The notes under the pieces are model-generated. The model was not told the DNA's origin, searched no databases, and saw only the letters and a list, made by a program, of their open reading frames with translations. A program made the translations under genes and the position numbers. From the NCBI GenBank assembly GCA_963665545.2, contig CAXXKZ010000009.1, forward strand, positions 1 to 64,000: 64,000 nt of DNA. The letters are read 5' to 3'. Source of the stretch: G963665545 sp963665545. Its GTDB lineage: Bacteria; Pseudomonadota; Gammaproteobacteria; Xanthomonadales; SZUA-36. Shown here one piece after another: positions 1 through 9,659 of this stretch (its first letter is position 1; each line of letters opens with the position of its first letter).

Positions 1-3000
1 GCAGATCCGATAGTCGATCAAGATGGCTCGCTGCTTCAAACGGCGGGAATTCTACAGGATATTACGGTGCGGAAGCAGGCGTTGGAGGCGCTGGAGGAAA
101 ACGAACTGTTACTCAAGCAGGCGGTCCGGCTATCCAGACTGGGTCATGCCTACTGGGATAAAATCAAGAAGGAATTTATCAGCGTTTCCGAAGAATATGC
201 GAACATCTTCGGTTATACCGTTGAGGAGTTCCTGGCACGTTACCGGACCGAGGAACAGGACAAGGAACTGCTGCACCCGGAGGATCGGGCAAGAATTACT
301 CCTTATTACGGAAAAAAAGACCGCAAGCAGTCCGTTATCGAGTACCGCGTTCTGCACCGCGATGGCAGCACCAGATATGTGAAAGAAAACGTCCGCTATG
401 TCCTGGACGAAGAAAACAATCTGGTGGAGTCATTTGTGACCCTGCAGGACATTTCAGATCTCAAACTGGCACAGGCTGCACTGGAGGAAAGTGAAGAGCT
501 GTTCAAGCATGCGGCCCAGATTTCCCAACTGGGTCATGCCCACTGGGATGGGTCCAGCGTGGAATATATCAGCGTTTCGGACGAGTATGCACACATCTTT
601 GGTTATACCGCCGAGGAATTTCTCGCGCGCTACCGGTCCCAGGACAAGGACATGGGCCTGGTCCATCCGGACGATCGGGCAATGGTTTATGCCTATAACC
701 AATCACAGGATACCGGTAGGACGGCCCTTGAATATCGCATCTTGCATCGGGACGGAAACGTAAAATATGTGAGGGAAATCTTCTGGGATTCCGTAGACGA
801 AGAAGGCAAATTGATGGAGTGGTTTGCCACCTTGCAGGATATAACAGATCTCAGACTGGCACAGGCGGCGAAGGAGGAAAGCGATCAGCTGCTGAAGCAG
901 GCGGCCAAGATATCCCAACTGGGTCATGCCCGCTGGGATGAAATCAAAAAAGAATATTTGAGCGTTTCCGATGAGTATGCACAAATCTTCGGATACAGCG
1001 TTGAAGAGTTCCTCGACTTATTTCGGAGCGAGCAACAGGACATGCAACTGATCCACCCGGACGACAGGGCAGAGCTTCAGGATCTCGACAAATTTCCGAA
1101 CCGCGAGTGGAAAGCCTATGAGTACCGCATCCTGCACCGGGACGGCAGCGTGAGACACGTGAAGGAAATGGTGCAGTATAGCCTGGACGAAGAAGGCAAT
1201 CCGCTGGAATCGGTTGCTACCTTGCAGGATATTTCAGAGCTTAAACAAATACAGGAAGCTCTGGAAGAAAGCGAGGCCCAGTTCAGACAAGCCGCCCGCA
1301 TCGCTCACCTCGGCCATTGGTATTTCGACGAGCTGAAAGGCCAATATACGACCATCTCTGAAGAATATGCACGCATCCATGGCTGCACGGTGGATGAATA
1401 TTTGCGGGATTACGGAAACCTGGAAGGAGACTGGAAACTGATCCACCCGGAGGACCAGTCAAGCGTCAGGAAAATATATGAAAGTCTAGATGCCGCGGAA
1501 TTGGAATTTCGTATCGTTCGCAAGGACGGAAGCGTGCGCCATGTGCTTGAATTTTTCAACCCGATCCTGGATGACTCCGGCACTATTATTGCCAGTACAG
1601 GTACCCTGCAAGATATCACCGAGCAGAAGAAAGCGCAGGAGGCCCTGGAAGAAAGCGAAGCACAGTACAAACAAGCCGCCCGGGTCGCCAAGCTCGGCCA
1701 TTGGCACATTGACGAGCTGAGCAGAAAATTTACCACGATATCCGAGGAATTTGCGCGAATGTATGGCTACTCGGTGGATGAGTACTTTGAGCGCTACGAA
1801 CACCTCGACCGCTATTGGGAAGTAGTCCATCCGGATGACCGGCGAAAGGTAATGGAAGCGTTTGAGGGAAAAGATGATGCGGAATTTGAATATCGCATTA
1901 TCCACCGGGACGGAAGTCAGCGCCATGTGCGGGAATTCTTCAGGAGCTTCAAGGATGACTCCGGCACCATTGTTTCGAGCGAGGGTACCCTGCTGGACAT
2001 CACCGATCTCAGGCATTCGGAAGGCGAATTGCGCACGGCCAAGGAAATAGCAGAGTCGGCCAATCAGGCAAAGAGTGCATTTTTAGCCAATATGAGCCAC
2101 GAGATCCGCACCCCCATGAATGCCATCATCGGTCTCACCCATCTGCTACAGCGCGCCGATCCATCGCCCGAACAAGCGGAACGGCTGAACAAGATCGATA
2201 CTTCCGCCGGCCACCTGCTGTCCATCATCAACGACATCCTGGATCTGTCCAAGATCGAGGCCGGCAAGCTGAACCTGGAACAGTCGGATTTCCACCTGGA
2301 CGCGATTTTCGATCACATCCAGTCGATGTTAAGGGAGCAGACCGGCAGCAAGGGCTTGATCATTGAAGTAGATAGAAAGGATGTCCCGCACTGGCTCAAG
2401 GGTGATGCGACCCGCTTGCGCCAGGCTTTGCTCAATTACGCCGGCAATGCCGTCAAATTCACCGAGCGTGGAAAGATTTTTCTACGCGCCAAGAAACTGC
2501 AAGAGCACGGTGACGACATCCTGGTGCGTTTCGAAGTGCAGGACACGGGCATCGGCATCGAAGCCGAACAACTGTCGGGACTGTTCGAGGCCTTTGAACA
2601 AGCCGATACTTCCACCACGCGCGATTACGGAGGCTCAGGTTTGGGCCTGGCCATCACCCGGCGTCTGGCACAGTTGATGGGTGGCGAAGTGGGGGTGGAA
2701 AGTACACCTGGCCAGGGCAGTACCTTCTGGTTTACAGCCCGGCTTAGCCGTGGCCACGCGCCTGCGGTTGCACCGCCTGAAAAAGTCACGGAAGTCGAGA
2801 CCAAACTACGCACTCGCTACAGTGGTTCACGCATCCTGCTGGTCGAGGACAATGCCATCAACCTGGAGGTGGCGCAGGCGCTGCTGAGTGGGATGGAACT
2901 GGCGGTTGATACCGCGGAAAACGGTGTGGAAGCTGTGGCAATGGTACGCGCCAATAATTATCAGCTGGTCTTGATGGACATCCAAATGCCCGAAATGGAT

Positions 3001-3600
3001 GGTCTGGAAGCTACACGCATGATCCGCTCCATGGCCAACAGGGGAAATCTGCCTATTCTGGCAATGACTGCCAATATCTTCGCCGAGGATCGTCAAGCCT
3101 GCCTGAAGGCCGGCATGAACGATTTTGTCGCCAAGCCGGTCGAACCGGACAGCCTCTTCGCGAGCATCATCAAATGGCTGCCGAAGCAGGAGCCTGTCAA
3201 GTCGAAGGCCGCGAAAACACCCGGTCAAACGGCGCAGGCGGACCCGGCAAGTCCCAGCACCAAACGCAGGGACAGCCCGATCGATCCCCAGGCGCTGGTC
3301 GATGTCTTCGGTGAAGATACCGCCAGGCAACTCGATATTCTTCACAAATTTGTCACTCAGACCGAAGATATCATTACGGATTTTAATGCGGCGTATGGTC
3401 AGCGGAATGCGGAGCAAGTGTCGTTCCAGGCCCACAAGCTCAAATCTTCAGCCCGTGCGGTGGGAGCGAACTGCCTGGCGGATTTGTGCCTGGCCCTGGA
3501 ACATGCCAGCCGAGATGACGACTGGACCGGGATTGACAGTCTTTTCCCACAATTAAGAACTGCCGCCGAACGGGTGAAGGAGTACGTTAGTGAGCTCTGA
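1..3600 (+). CDS. Hybrid sensor histidine kinase, multi-PAS, 5'-truncated by window edge
   Basis: The frame is open from base 1, and its first codons read as the tail of a PAS module (LQDIT at about 55-69), so the gene starts upstream of the window. In order it has five full PAS modules (about 91-2016), a HisKA domain with the phospho-acceptor His at 2098-2100 (motif MSHEIRTPMNA), a HATPase domain (N box around NAVKF at 2446, DTGIGI, GSGLGLAI), a receiver domain with the phospho-acceptor Asp at 2977-2979 (VLMDIQMPEMDG) and the K of FVAKPV, and an HPt domain with its His at 3433-3435 (FQAHKLKSS). A His-Asp-His phosphorelay within one protein follows from the family. The output partner is not in the window. 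No membrane segment is seen in the visible part, so sensing is probably cytoplasmic by PAS. The ligand is unknown. Confidence 0.93.
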   Translation, partial: ADPIVDQDGSLLQTAGILQDITVRKQALEALEENELLLKQAVRLSRLGHAYWDKIKKEFISVSEEYANIFGYTVEEFLARYRTEEQDKELLHPEDRARITPYYGKKDRKQSVIEYRVLHRDGSTRYVKENVRYVLDEENNLVESFVTLQDISDLKLAQAALEESEELFKHAAQISQLGHAHWDGSSVEYISVSDEYAHIFGYTAEEFLARYRSQDKDMGLVHPDDRAMVYAYNQSQDTGRTALEYRILHRDGNVKYVREIFWDSVDEEGKLMEWFATLQDITDLRLAQAAKEESDQLLKQAAKISQLGHARWDEIKKEYLSVSDEYAQIFGYSVEEFLDLFRSEQQDMQLIHPDDRAELQDLDKFPNREWKAYEYRILHRDGSVRHVKEMVQYSLDEEGNPLESVATLQDISELKQIQEALEESEAQFRQAARIAHLGHWYFDELKGQYTTISEEYARIHGCTVDEYLRDYGNLEGDWKLIHPEDQSSVRKIYESLDAAELEFRIVRKDGSVRHVLEFFNPILDDSGTIIASTGTLQDITEQKKAQEALEESEAQYKQAARVAKLGHWHIDELSRKFTTISEEFARMYGYSVDEYFERYEHLDRYWEVVHPDDRRKVMEAFEGKDDAEFEYRIIHRDGSQRHVREFFRSFKDDSGTIVSSEGTLLDITDLRHSEGELRTAKEIAESANQAKSAFLANMSHEIRTPMNAIIGLTHLLQRADPSPEQAERLNKIDTSAGHLLSIINDILDLSKIEAGKLNLEQSDFHLDAIFDHIQSMLREQTGSKGLIIEVDRKDVPHWLKGDATRLRQALLNYAGNAVKFTERGKIFLRAKKLQEHGDDILVRFEVQDTGIGIEAEQLSGLFEAFEQADTSTTRDYGGSGLGLAITRRLAQLMGGEVGVESTPGQGSTFWFTARLSRGHAPAVAPPEKVTEVETKLRTRYSGSRILLVEDNAINLEVAQALLSGMELAVDTAENGVEAVAMVRANNYQLVLMDIQMPEMDGLEATRMIRSMANRGNLPILAMTANIFAEDRQACLKAGMNDFVAKPVEPDSLFASIIKWLPKQEPVKSKAAKTPGQTAQADPASPSTKRRDSPIDPQALVDVFGEDTARQLDILHKFVTQTEDIITDFNAAYGQRNAEQVSFQAHKLKSSARAVGANCLADLCLALEHASRDDDWTGIDSLFPQLRTAAERVKEYVSEL
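91..2016 (+). repeat. Five tandem PAS-module repeats inside the sensor kinase gene
   Basis: Five copies of a module of about 130 codons start near 91, 481, 871, 1261 and 1645, so the period is 390, 390, 390 and 384 bases. Each copy opens with E-(E/S)-x-E and a coiled linker, then L-G-H-(A/W), S-x-E-(Y/F)-A, the (I/V)-H-P-(E/D)-D motif, R-x-D-G-S and ends in LQDI(S/T). Copies 2 and 3 still share long identical DNA stretches, which suggests recent intragenic duplication. Copies 4 and 5 are a separate closer pair. Confidence 0.85.
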
Positions 3601-3603
3601 AGC

Positions 3604-3623
3604 ACACCTGAAGAATCAGGTGT
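3604..3623 (+). terminator. Hairpin after sensor kinase gene
   Basis: A perfect 8-bp stem (ACACCTGA / TCAGGTGT) with a four-base loop begins 3 bases after the kinase stop codon. No T-run follows, so it may be a weak or factor-assisted terminator or only an mRNA 3' hairpin. Confidence 0.4.
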
Positions 3624-3740
3624 TGGGATCTATATCATGATCAAAATAGGTTCCCTGCAAATTCTAAGTGGCATCAAGGCAGGCCGCCCACCAAATTGGA
3701 TGTAGAGTAATAAGACTGACTTAGATGAAAAGCTGGAAAC

Positions 3741-4988
3741 ATGGATAAGAAGGCCGGCCAGGTCGACAGACGCAGATGGTTCATCATCATTGGGGTAATT
3801 GCATTGCTGGTGGTGGCAGGTTTTGTCGTAGTTGCCGGGTACCTGGTCAGCCACAAGAATGTGGGTCAACCAGTTGCTGACGATGGAACCCCAGGAGAGA
3901 TTAGCCTGGAGTCTCTCAGATCCATTCCCTACGTATCCTGGACCGACGAGGATGCTGATGGGAACCTGAGCGGTGTCACCGTTCACGATCACGAAAGGGC
4001 ATATTCCGGGTACAACCTTTACACCAACGATGTTGACCAGGTTTACATCATGGATATGACCGGGGATATCGTACATTCGTGGGACTTGCCCGGCAAAAAG
4101 CACTGCGAATATGCCGAAATGCTGGGACGTGGCGAAATTCTGGTGATTTGCGTTAACCAGTCGGTAGTCAAGCTGGACTGGTCGGGAAATGTCATTTGGG
4201 AAGTGAAGGGTGCTGTTAACCATGATTTCGCACTGCGGCGGGATGGCTCTTTCCTGATCTCGGTGACGGAAGCGCCACGGCCGTACAGGGATAATCTCGT
4301 GAAGTTCGATTCCTTGGAATACTATTCTGCGCAGGGGCAGTTGATGAATATCTGGTCAACCTTCGAGGAATTGGAAGCTCTGCAAAAATACCACCCGCCG
4401 CTGGCGCTTGACAATCAACCGGAAGCCAGTGAAAAGTCAGGCGCAATTTACGAGTACTACCATCTCAATACCATAGAGATTCTTCCTTTTACGCCGCTGG
4501 CCAAAAAGGACAAGCGGTTCCAAACCGGCAACGTAATGCTGAGCCTGCGAAATGCCAGCACGATCGTGATCCTTGACAAGAACACAGACAAGCCCGTTTG
4601 GGGCTGGGGAATGCTCGAGTTGGACTTCCAGCATATGCCTACCATGCTGCCAAACGGAAATATACTGATCTTTGACAACGGCACTCACCGGGGCTTCTCA
4701 CGCGTCATCGAAATCAACCCGCTCAGCAAGGAAATCGTCTGGCAGTACCAGGCGGACCCGCCCGAAACATTTTTTTCGAAGTGGCGTGGCTCCAATCAAA
4801 GGCTGGCAAACGGAAATACCCTGATCTGTGATTCGGAGAGCGGGCGGGTATTTGAAGTCAGTTTGGAAGGCGAGGTGGTTTGGGAGTATTGGAATCCGGA
4901 ACTCAAGAAGGGAAAACGCAAACGAATCTACCGGTTCATGCGGGTTCCTGAAGCCTGGGTTGATCCCTACTTATCCGATGAATTTTGA
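3741..4988 (+). CDS. Membrane-anchored arylsulfotransferase-like (ASST) beta-propeller protein
   Basis: 415 residues. A short basic N-terminus is followed by one strong membrane segment (about residues 14-36), then a large domain with repeated aromatic/Asp blades: GYNLYTND, GDIVHSW, GNVIWEV, NHDF, HMPTMLPNGNILIFDNG, EIVWQY and NGNTLICDS. These are hallmarks of the arylsulfotransferase/ASST propeller families. Known members transfer sulfate between phenols or are of unknown role in the periplasm. Here the single N-terminal anchor implies a periplasm-facing protein. The catalytic His of classical ASST was not assigned with certainty. It follows the sensor kinase by 140 bases on the same strand but has no clear operon link. 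Confidence 0.7.
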   Translation: MDKKAGQVDRRRWFIIIGVIALLVVAGFVVVAGYLVSHKNVGQPVADDGTPGEISLESLRSIPYVSWTDEDADGNLSGVTVHDHERAYSGYNLYTNDVDQVYIMDMTGDIVHSWDLPGKKHCEYAEMLGRGEILVICVNQSVVKLDWSGNVIWEVKGAVNHDFALRRDGSFLISVTEAPRPYRDNLVKFDSLEYYSAQGQLMNIWSTFEELEALQKYHPPLALDNQPEASEKSGAIYEYYHLNTIEILPFTPLAKKDKRFQTGNVMLSLRNASTIVILDKNTDKPVWGWGMLELDFQHMPTMLPNGNILIFDNGTHRGFSRVIEINPLSKEIVWQYQADPPETFFSKWRGSNQRLANGNTLICDSESGRVFEVSLEGEVVWEYWNPELKKGKRKRIYRFMRVPEAWVDPYLSDEF

Positions 4989-5414
4989 CACAATGAGCAG
5001 ACACCTGGCTGACAATGTGCCCGCACAATAGCCCCCACCAAGGTAATGCCAATGGCAGTGTGCGCCGGAAATCGATGTCCGAACCCAACTACTGTCGAGG
5101 TGGAGGCGGGCCATCTCCGTTTCCCTGACCTCCACCATGAGCACCATCTCGTTCCGAAGCCAGAAACTGACCGACCACGTACTCCCACAGCCGCTCATTT
5201 GGGGATTGGGCACTTCGGTCAGCGGGGTCAGGACACGGATGCAAACAGTTACTCGCGCCAGCCCTTCATTGCGATGAGACTGGCATTCTCAAATCCATTT
5301 ACAGGTTGATCAACCGGAACAGGCAGCTGAGTGCCGCTCACGGCATGGCGTTGCAGGAACTGGCCAAATTGATATCCCCATGAGGCCGTATAGGCCGATT
5401 CACTCCAACCATGA
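4989..5414. other. Non-coding or degraded stretch
   Basis: No convincing gene is seen on either strand. Short frames exist but have no recognisable motif or good ribosome site. A readable patch around 5281-5383 may be part of the broken gene that follows. Confidence 0.5.
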
Positions 5415-5690
5415 GACGACGGTGCAGGCTCCAGAATGATGGCTTGCTGGCCGCCGGCCGGGATTGTTGCCGTCGAATTCGATCCGGCGCATCTTGATTC
5501 ACTGGGCTTTGATCCTGAAGAACTACTGGAGTTCTTTGCCCAACGCGACTTTTGCCCTTACAGCATTGAACGCAAATCGGGAATCTCCAAGGTTGAGGTG
5601 CATACCCTGCTAGAGCCCAAATCTGGCCCACCCAGATACATGGACCTGCTGTATTTGCGCGATCCTTCCAGACTCACACAGGGAATTTAG
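5415..5690 (+). pseudogene. C-terminal fragment of an FkbM-family methyltransferase
   Basis: The frame that is open after a stop at 5412-5414 reads like the end of an FkbM SAM-dependent methyltransferase: a GAGSRMM stretch, then VAVEFDPAHL, DPEELLEFFA and a Tyr-Ile segment, ending at 5690. The upstream SAM-binding part is missing or scrambled by frame breaks, so no intact gene can be built. FkbM proteins often sit in surface-glycan loci, which fits the broken glycan-type genes at 8143-12070. It could also be an unrelated short frame. Certainty is moderate. Confidence 0.45.
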
Positions 5691-5843
5691 CCAAAGGTCA
5701 TCCAGAAGAACTAATCGATGAGTCAAGCAGGAGCAATTTTCGATACCCTGCAGTGAGAAACAGGGCCGGCGATGGGGGCTAGCAAAGAACAGCCGAGGTG
5801 AAAAGCAGCTCAATTGGCGTGGTCTTCATGGAAGGGCTTTAAT

Positions 5844-5871
5844 GCTGCCTATACTCCTGCAGCGCTTTTTT
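5844..5871 (+). terminator. Candidate rho-independent terminator
   Basis: A short GCTGC / GCAGC stem with a ten-base loop is followed closely by a run of six T. It lies after the FkbM fragment and before rhlE. The stem is only 5 bp, so the call is tentative. Confidence 0.3.
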
Positions 5872-6081
5872 CGTCAGAAACCTGTTAGACTGCACGCGCT
5901 TTTGGGGCCTCACCGGTTTGCCCCTGGGTGATTTCAAGGTCGGCTGCCATGTCGATCCGGAAATCCCGAGCCCAAATTTAATCCGCTGGCCCACGCCAGC
6001 GACACATTCACAATTCCAGCCCGGACCGGTTTCCCCCCAATGCAAGTTGTTGCGGAAGGGCATGACTGGAGCAATACACCA

Positions 6082-7401
6082 ATGTCATTTGAATCACTCG
6101 GCCTGTCGGCCGAACTCCTGCGCGCGATCGAGGAACAGGGATATACCCTGCCCACGCCCATTCAAAGTCAGGCCATTCCTCTCATCCTTCAGGGCAAGGA
6201 TGTGATGGGCGGTGCTCAAACGGGAACCGGAAAAACAGCGGGCTTTACCCTGCCTCTGCTTCAACATCTGGCGACACGCCAGAATTCACCCGACAAGCGG
6301 CCTGTGCGTGCGCTCGTGCTCACGCCTACCCGTGAATTGGCAGCGCAAGTCGGCGCGAGCGTGGAGACTTACGGTCGCTATCTTCCACTCAAATCAGCGG
6401 TAATTTTCGGCGGCGTGAAGATCAACCCGCAGATTGCAAGATTACGCGGGGGCGTGGATATCCTGGTCGCAACCCCCGGGCGTTTACTGGATCACGTCGG
6501 CCGCGGCACGGTTGATCTGAGTGAGGTGGAAATCCTGGTACTGGACGAGGCGGACCGGATGCTCGATATGGGTTTTATCAACGATATTCGTAAGTTACTC
6601 AATCTGCTGCCTAGAAACAATAACCGCCAGAACCTGTTGTTCTCGGCCACGTTTTCCCGTGAGATCAAGAAATTGGCGGATGGCTTGTTGAACAATCCTG
6701 AACTCATCGAAGTGGCGCGACGAAATGCCACCGCCGAGCAGATTACCCAGGTTGTGCATCCCGTCGACAAGGCGCGCAAACGCGAGTTACTCAGCCACAT
6801 GATCGGTTCGCACAATTGGCGCCAGGTGCTGGTATTTACCCGCACCAAGCATGCCGCGAACCGCCTGTGCCAGCAATTGGAACGGGACGGATTGAGTGCC
6901 GCAGCCATCCACGGCAATAAGAGTCAGGCAGCCCGAACGCGGGCCTTGTCCGAGTTCAAGAGTGGAGAAGTACGGGTGTTGGTGGCCACAGATATTGCTG
7001 CCCGTGAATTGGATATCGATCAGCTGCCGCATGTGGTCAATTACGAATTGCCAAACATTGCCGAGGATTACATTCACCGGATCGGCAGAACCGGGCGAGC
7101 CGGCCGTGAGGGTGAAGCCGTTTCGCTGGTCTGTGTTGATGAGATCGGGCTCTTGGAGGATATTGAGAAACTCCTATGTGCGCAACTGCCGCGTGTAGTG
7201 CTGGAAGGTTACGAACCCGATCTCAGCATCAGGCCGGTTGCGATTCAAAACGGAAACAAAGGCAGAGGGCGCACGGCGCGATGCCGGAACGGTCGAGGGC
7301 AGAGTCGGAGTCGGGGACATGGCAACGGAAATCATGCTGCGCGCAGTTCAGGGCGCAGCTCTCGGCGTAGCGGAGGAGGTGGCCGGGCGCGCGCAGCTTA
7401 G
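6082..7401 (+). CDS. rhlE: DEAD-box RNA helicase, RhlE type
   Basis: 439 residues from the chosen ATG. The family start MSFESLGLS matches RhlE proteins, and a GGAG at 6066-6069 lies upstream, whereas the in-frame ATG at 6040 has no ribosome site. Motifs in order: Q motif (PTPIQSQAIP), AQTGTGKT, PTRELAAQV, TPGRLLD, DEAD, SAT, the helicase C domain with VATDIAARELDI, and HRIGRTGRAG. The C-terminus (about the last 45 residues) is Gly/Arg/Ser-rich, as expected for non-specific RNA contact. These enzymes unwind short RNA duplexes in ribosome assembly and RNA decay. Confidence 0.93.
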   Translation: MSFESLGLSAELLRAIEEQGYTLPTPIQSQAIPLILQGKDVMGGAQTGTGKTAGFTLPLLQHLATRQNSPDKRPVRALVLTPTRELAAQVGASVETYGRYLPLKSAVIFGGVKINPQIARLRGGVDILVATPGRLLDHVGRGTVDLSEVEILVLDEADRMLDMGFINDIRKLLNLLPRNNNRQNLLFSATFSREIKKLADGLLNNPELIEVARRNATAEQITQVVHPVDKARKRELLSHMIGSHNWRQVLVFTRTKHAANRLCQQLERDGLSAAAIHGNKSQAARTRALSEFKSGEVRVLVATDIAARELDIDQLPHVVNYELPNIAEDYIHRIGRTGRAGREGEAVSLVCVDEIGLLEDIEKLLCAQLPRVVLEGYEPDLSIRPVAIQNGNKGRGRTARCRNGRGQSRSRGHGNGNHAARSSGRSSRRSGGGGRARAA

Positions 7402-7439
7402 CAGGGGCGAAAATTCGCCGCTCACCCTAGCCGCTCATA

Positions 7440-7553
7440 TTACACAACATCATCTTCTTGCTGCGCTTCTGATTTTGCAATACCTGCACCGAGTGCAATA
7501 CCGATGCCCAGGCCTTTGGCCATGGCCCGTGATTTCTGCTTTTCTTCAGACAT
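7440..7553 (-). CDS. 37-residue glycine-zipper small protein
   Basis: The minus-strand frame starts at an ATG (7551-7553) with an AGGA about 8 bases upstream and ends in TAA at 7440-7442. The peptide begins MSEEKQKSRAMAKG, has a Gly/Ala/Ile core (GLGIGIALGAGIA, a G-x3-G pattern) and ends in an acidic tail. The core is long enough to insert in or lie on a membrane. It lies 26 bases downstream of the VOC gene on the same strand, so the two are probably co-transcribed. I recall similar short proteins with an 'AMAKGL(A/G)IG' start but cannot assign a function. Confidence 0.6.
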   Translation of the reverse strand: MSEEKQKSRAMAKGLGIGIALGAGIAKSEAQQEDDVV

Positions 7554-7579
7554 TGGCGTGTTCCTGCTGGTATTTATCG

Positions 7580-7945
7580 TCACGGAATTTTGGCGGCACC
7601 ATTTTCCATTTCGACCAGACCCATTAGATTTCCTGCCGGGTCTTTGAACAGCCCCAAGACTACAACGCCAGGGACTTCGAACCTTGCTTGGTCTACCTCA
7701 CCGCCGTTTGCCACCACTTGTGAGAGTTTGGCGGTAATGTCATCAACACCCAGGTACAGTACCTTTTCTGCCGGATCCTGGCGAATGTTCCCCATCAATG
7801 TTGGTGGGGCGACAGCGGGGGAAGTAACGGTCGTTGAAACACCACCACCAGGAGCAATTTCCCAATCAAATACCGCTGAATAAAATGCTTTCAGCGTATC
7901 GCTATCGGGGCCGGCAATATCAAAAAATACTATGGGTGCGGACAT
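7580..7945 (-). CDS. VOC-superfamily (glyoxalase/bleomycin-resistance fold) protein
   Basis: 121 residues from the MSAPIVFFDI start, which is preferred over an in-frame ATG 8 codons upstream because VOC proteins begin just before this first beta strand. The pattern FFDI-GPD-LKAFYSAVFDW and the C-terminal FKDPAGNLMGLVE are typical of one-module VOC proteins that dimerise to form a metal site. The substrate cannot be told. It heads a probable two-gene unit with the small glycine-zipper gene downstream. Confidence 0.8.
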   Translation of the reverse strand: MSAPIVFFDIAGPDSDTLKAFYSAVFDWEIAPGGGVSTTVTSPAVAPPTLMGNIRQDPAEKVLYLGVDDITAKLSQVVANGGEVDQARFEVPGVVVLGLFKDPAGNLMGLVEMENGAAKIP

Positions 7946-8142
7946 GCTCTTATCGTACCACCCGTCCAATCAACACGCTCAGCATTCATCCTGTGGGTCC
8001 AGCTGCAATATAGCTTGTCCTTCAGGGTGACACTGGGGGTCAAACCGGGATTTTCAACTCGGGAATCACTCGCTTTATCCGCTCGTTTGGCCATGTTTGC
8101 TGATTCTGGATGGGGCCTACATCCGAAGACTTACGCGTGGGG

Positions 8143-9443
8143 TCAGGGTGCGAATTCGCGATGAACGAGTTGAAGTAGCTGGCCAGATGTGGCGGCCCGG
8201 AACACTTCTGTTCCCGAAAACAGGTGGAACCAGTTGTCGTAGGCATTGCACGATACTTCCCAGCCTGCTTTCGCAAGCACAATGTTCTTGCCACCAAAGT
8301 AGCTCGAAAGGTAGGAGAAACCGCCCAGTACGGACACGAAATGGCGGCAGTTAGCAAACAATTTCATCTGTAGTTCGTTGAACGACAATTTCGGGTGCCG
8401 TCGGTGAATCTGCTGAATTGTCAGGACATCGCGATAGCGTGTCCGGATCATTGCCAAATCGCCGAATTCCCCTATCGGTTGGTGGTCCCCGACGATGTCC
8501 TCCTCGCGCGGGCGAACGTAGACAACCTGGAATCGCTCCCTGAGTACCACCAGCAATTTATGCAGGTCTTCGAGACCGATAAAATTCCGGGACGAACGGC
8601 CACTCACAGAGGGCTCTGGCGTGTACTTGTTACATATGATGCAGAGATCTTTCGGCCACCGGAATATCTCATTCGCAAAAGCGGATCTGTAAGGCGGTGG
8701 AATCCACTGCGTTGTGTCGATTTGCGTAGGAAAAGAAAGCGGATCAAACCGCCGCGACCGCCTGCGCACGCCCGGGTATTCGCTTACCGGTACATAGGAT
8801 CGCTGATACGGTAATTCCTCGTGTCTGGGGGAAAAGTAGTAGAGACAGGCGGTATCCCTGCAGGCTTGAGTCAATTGAAGGCGGCCATTTCTGTGCAGCC
8901 AGTAAGCATAGGGGACGACAGCAAGCAACTCGAAGGCAAATTCACCGAAGTATCGCGTCGCATGCGAAATAAATTCGTGGTACGGAATACCAAAAAGCCT
9001 GCTTAGCACGCTCACAAGGCCGAAGCCATACTCCGAAAAGCAGTCGATCCTGTCGAACTGCTGTGCACGCAGAAATCGAACAGCGTCATGAGCGCGGGCG
9101 AGTGCCTCCAACGGCGCCCCTCTCGTGGCCAGGGCCCCCTCAATCAAAGCGCGCTTCGCGCCCACCGACAAATCCCGGTCGCCCAAAATTCGAGCCAGGG
9201 AATAGCCGATTCGGGCCGCCAGTCTTGCCAACCGTGCTGCTTCTCGCCCCGATCCCGCCTCACTACCATTACGAGGATGGTGTGGTTCAGAGCGAATCCT
9301 GAAATAATGCGCTTCGCCTCCCGCACCAACCGCTGCATCCGTGGGACAGTTTCGTGACGCAACGTGGAACCGTTCAACTCCAGCGATTCGCATGCTTCAG
9401 TCCGATGCGCCGGATTCTGCCACGGAAGCTTCCATTCGCACAT
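8143..9443 (-). pseudogene. Unrecognised protein of a glycan-locus type, frame broken near 9240
   Basis: The main frame gives a long, well-formed protein from about 9245 down to 8143, with aromatic and positively charged segments (for example YHEFISHATRYFG, VSVLGGFSYLSSYFGG, YDNWFHLFSG). Upstream of about 9245 that frame turns into low-quality sequence, while another frame reads naturally (ETVPRMQRLVREAKRI, then a hydrophobic strand NHTILVMVV). Joining them needs one added base near 9240. I do not recognise the family. Its neighbours (a glycosyltransferase-like remnant and a UDP-galactopyranose mutase-like remnant) suggest a surface-polysaccharide role. The frame break may be real decay or a base-call error. 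Confidence 0.45.
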
Positions 9444-9659
9444 CTGGAACCCGGGATGATGGCAGCCAACGCGCCACCCAGCCTCTCATCACCCGCCCCT
9501 TCAGCCAATTTACCTGTTTGCAGGCATGCTGAACACTGATTACAAGCTGACTACGCAGACCGCCGGGGGGATGGAGTAGTCTAGTTGGTGACAGGGGGTG
9601 GGCATGGAGCCGAAATTTTCTGCGCGCAGCTTTGCCGCCTGGCAGGCCGTAAGTTCTCT

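Noticed and set aside
2827..3435. 202-codon antisense frame in the receiver/HPt part of the kinase gene
   Set aside because: It lies wholly opposite well-supported domains and has no own start signal.
5046..5309. 87-codon frame after the arylsulfotransferase gene
   Set aside because: No motif, poor composition and no ribosome site. It reads like random sequence.
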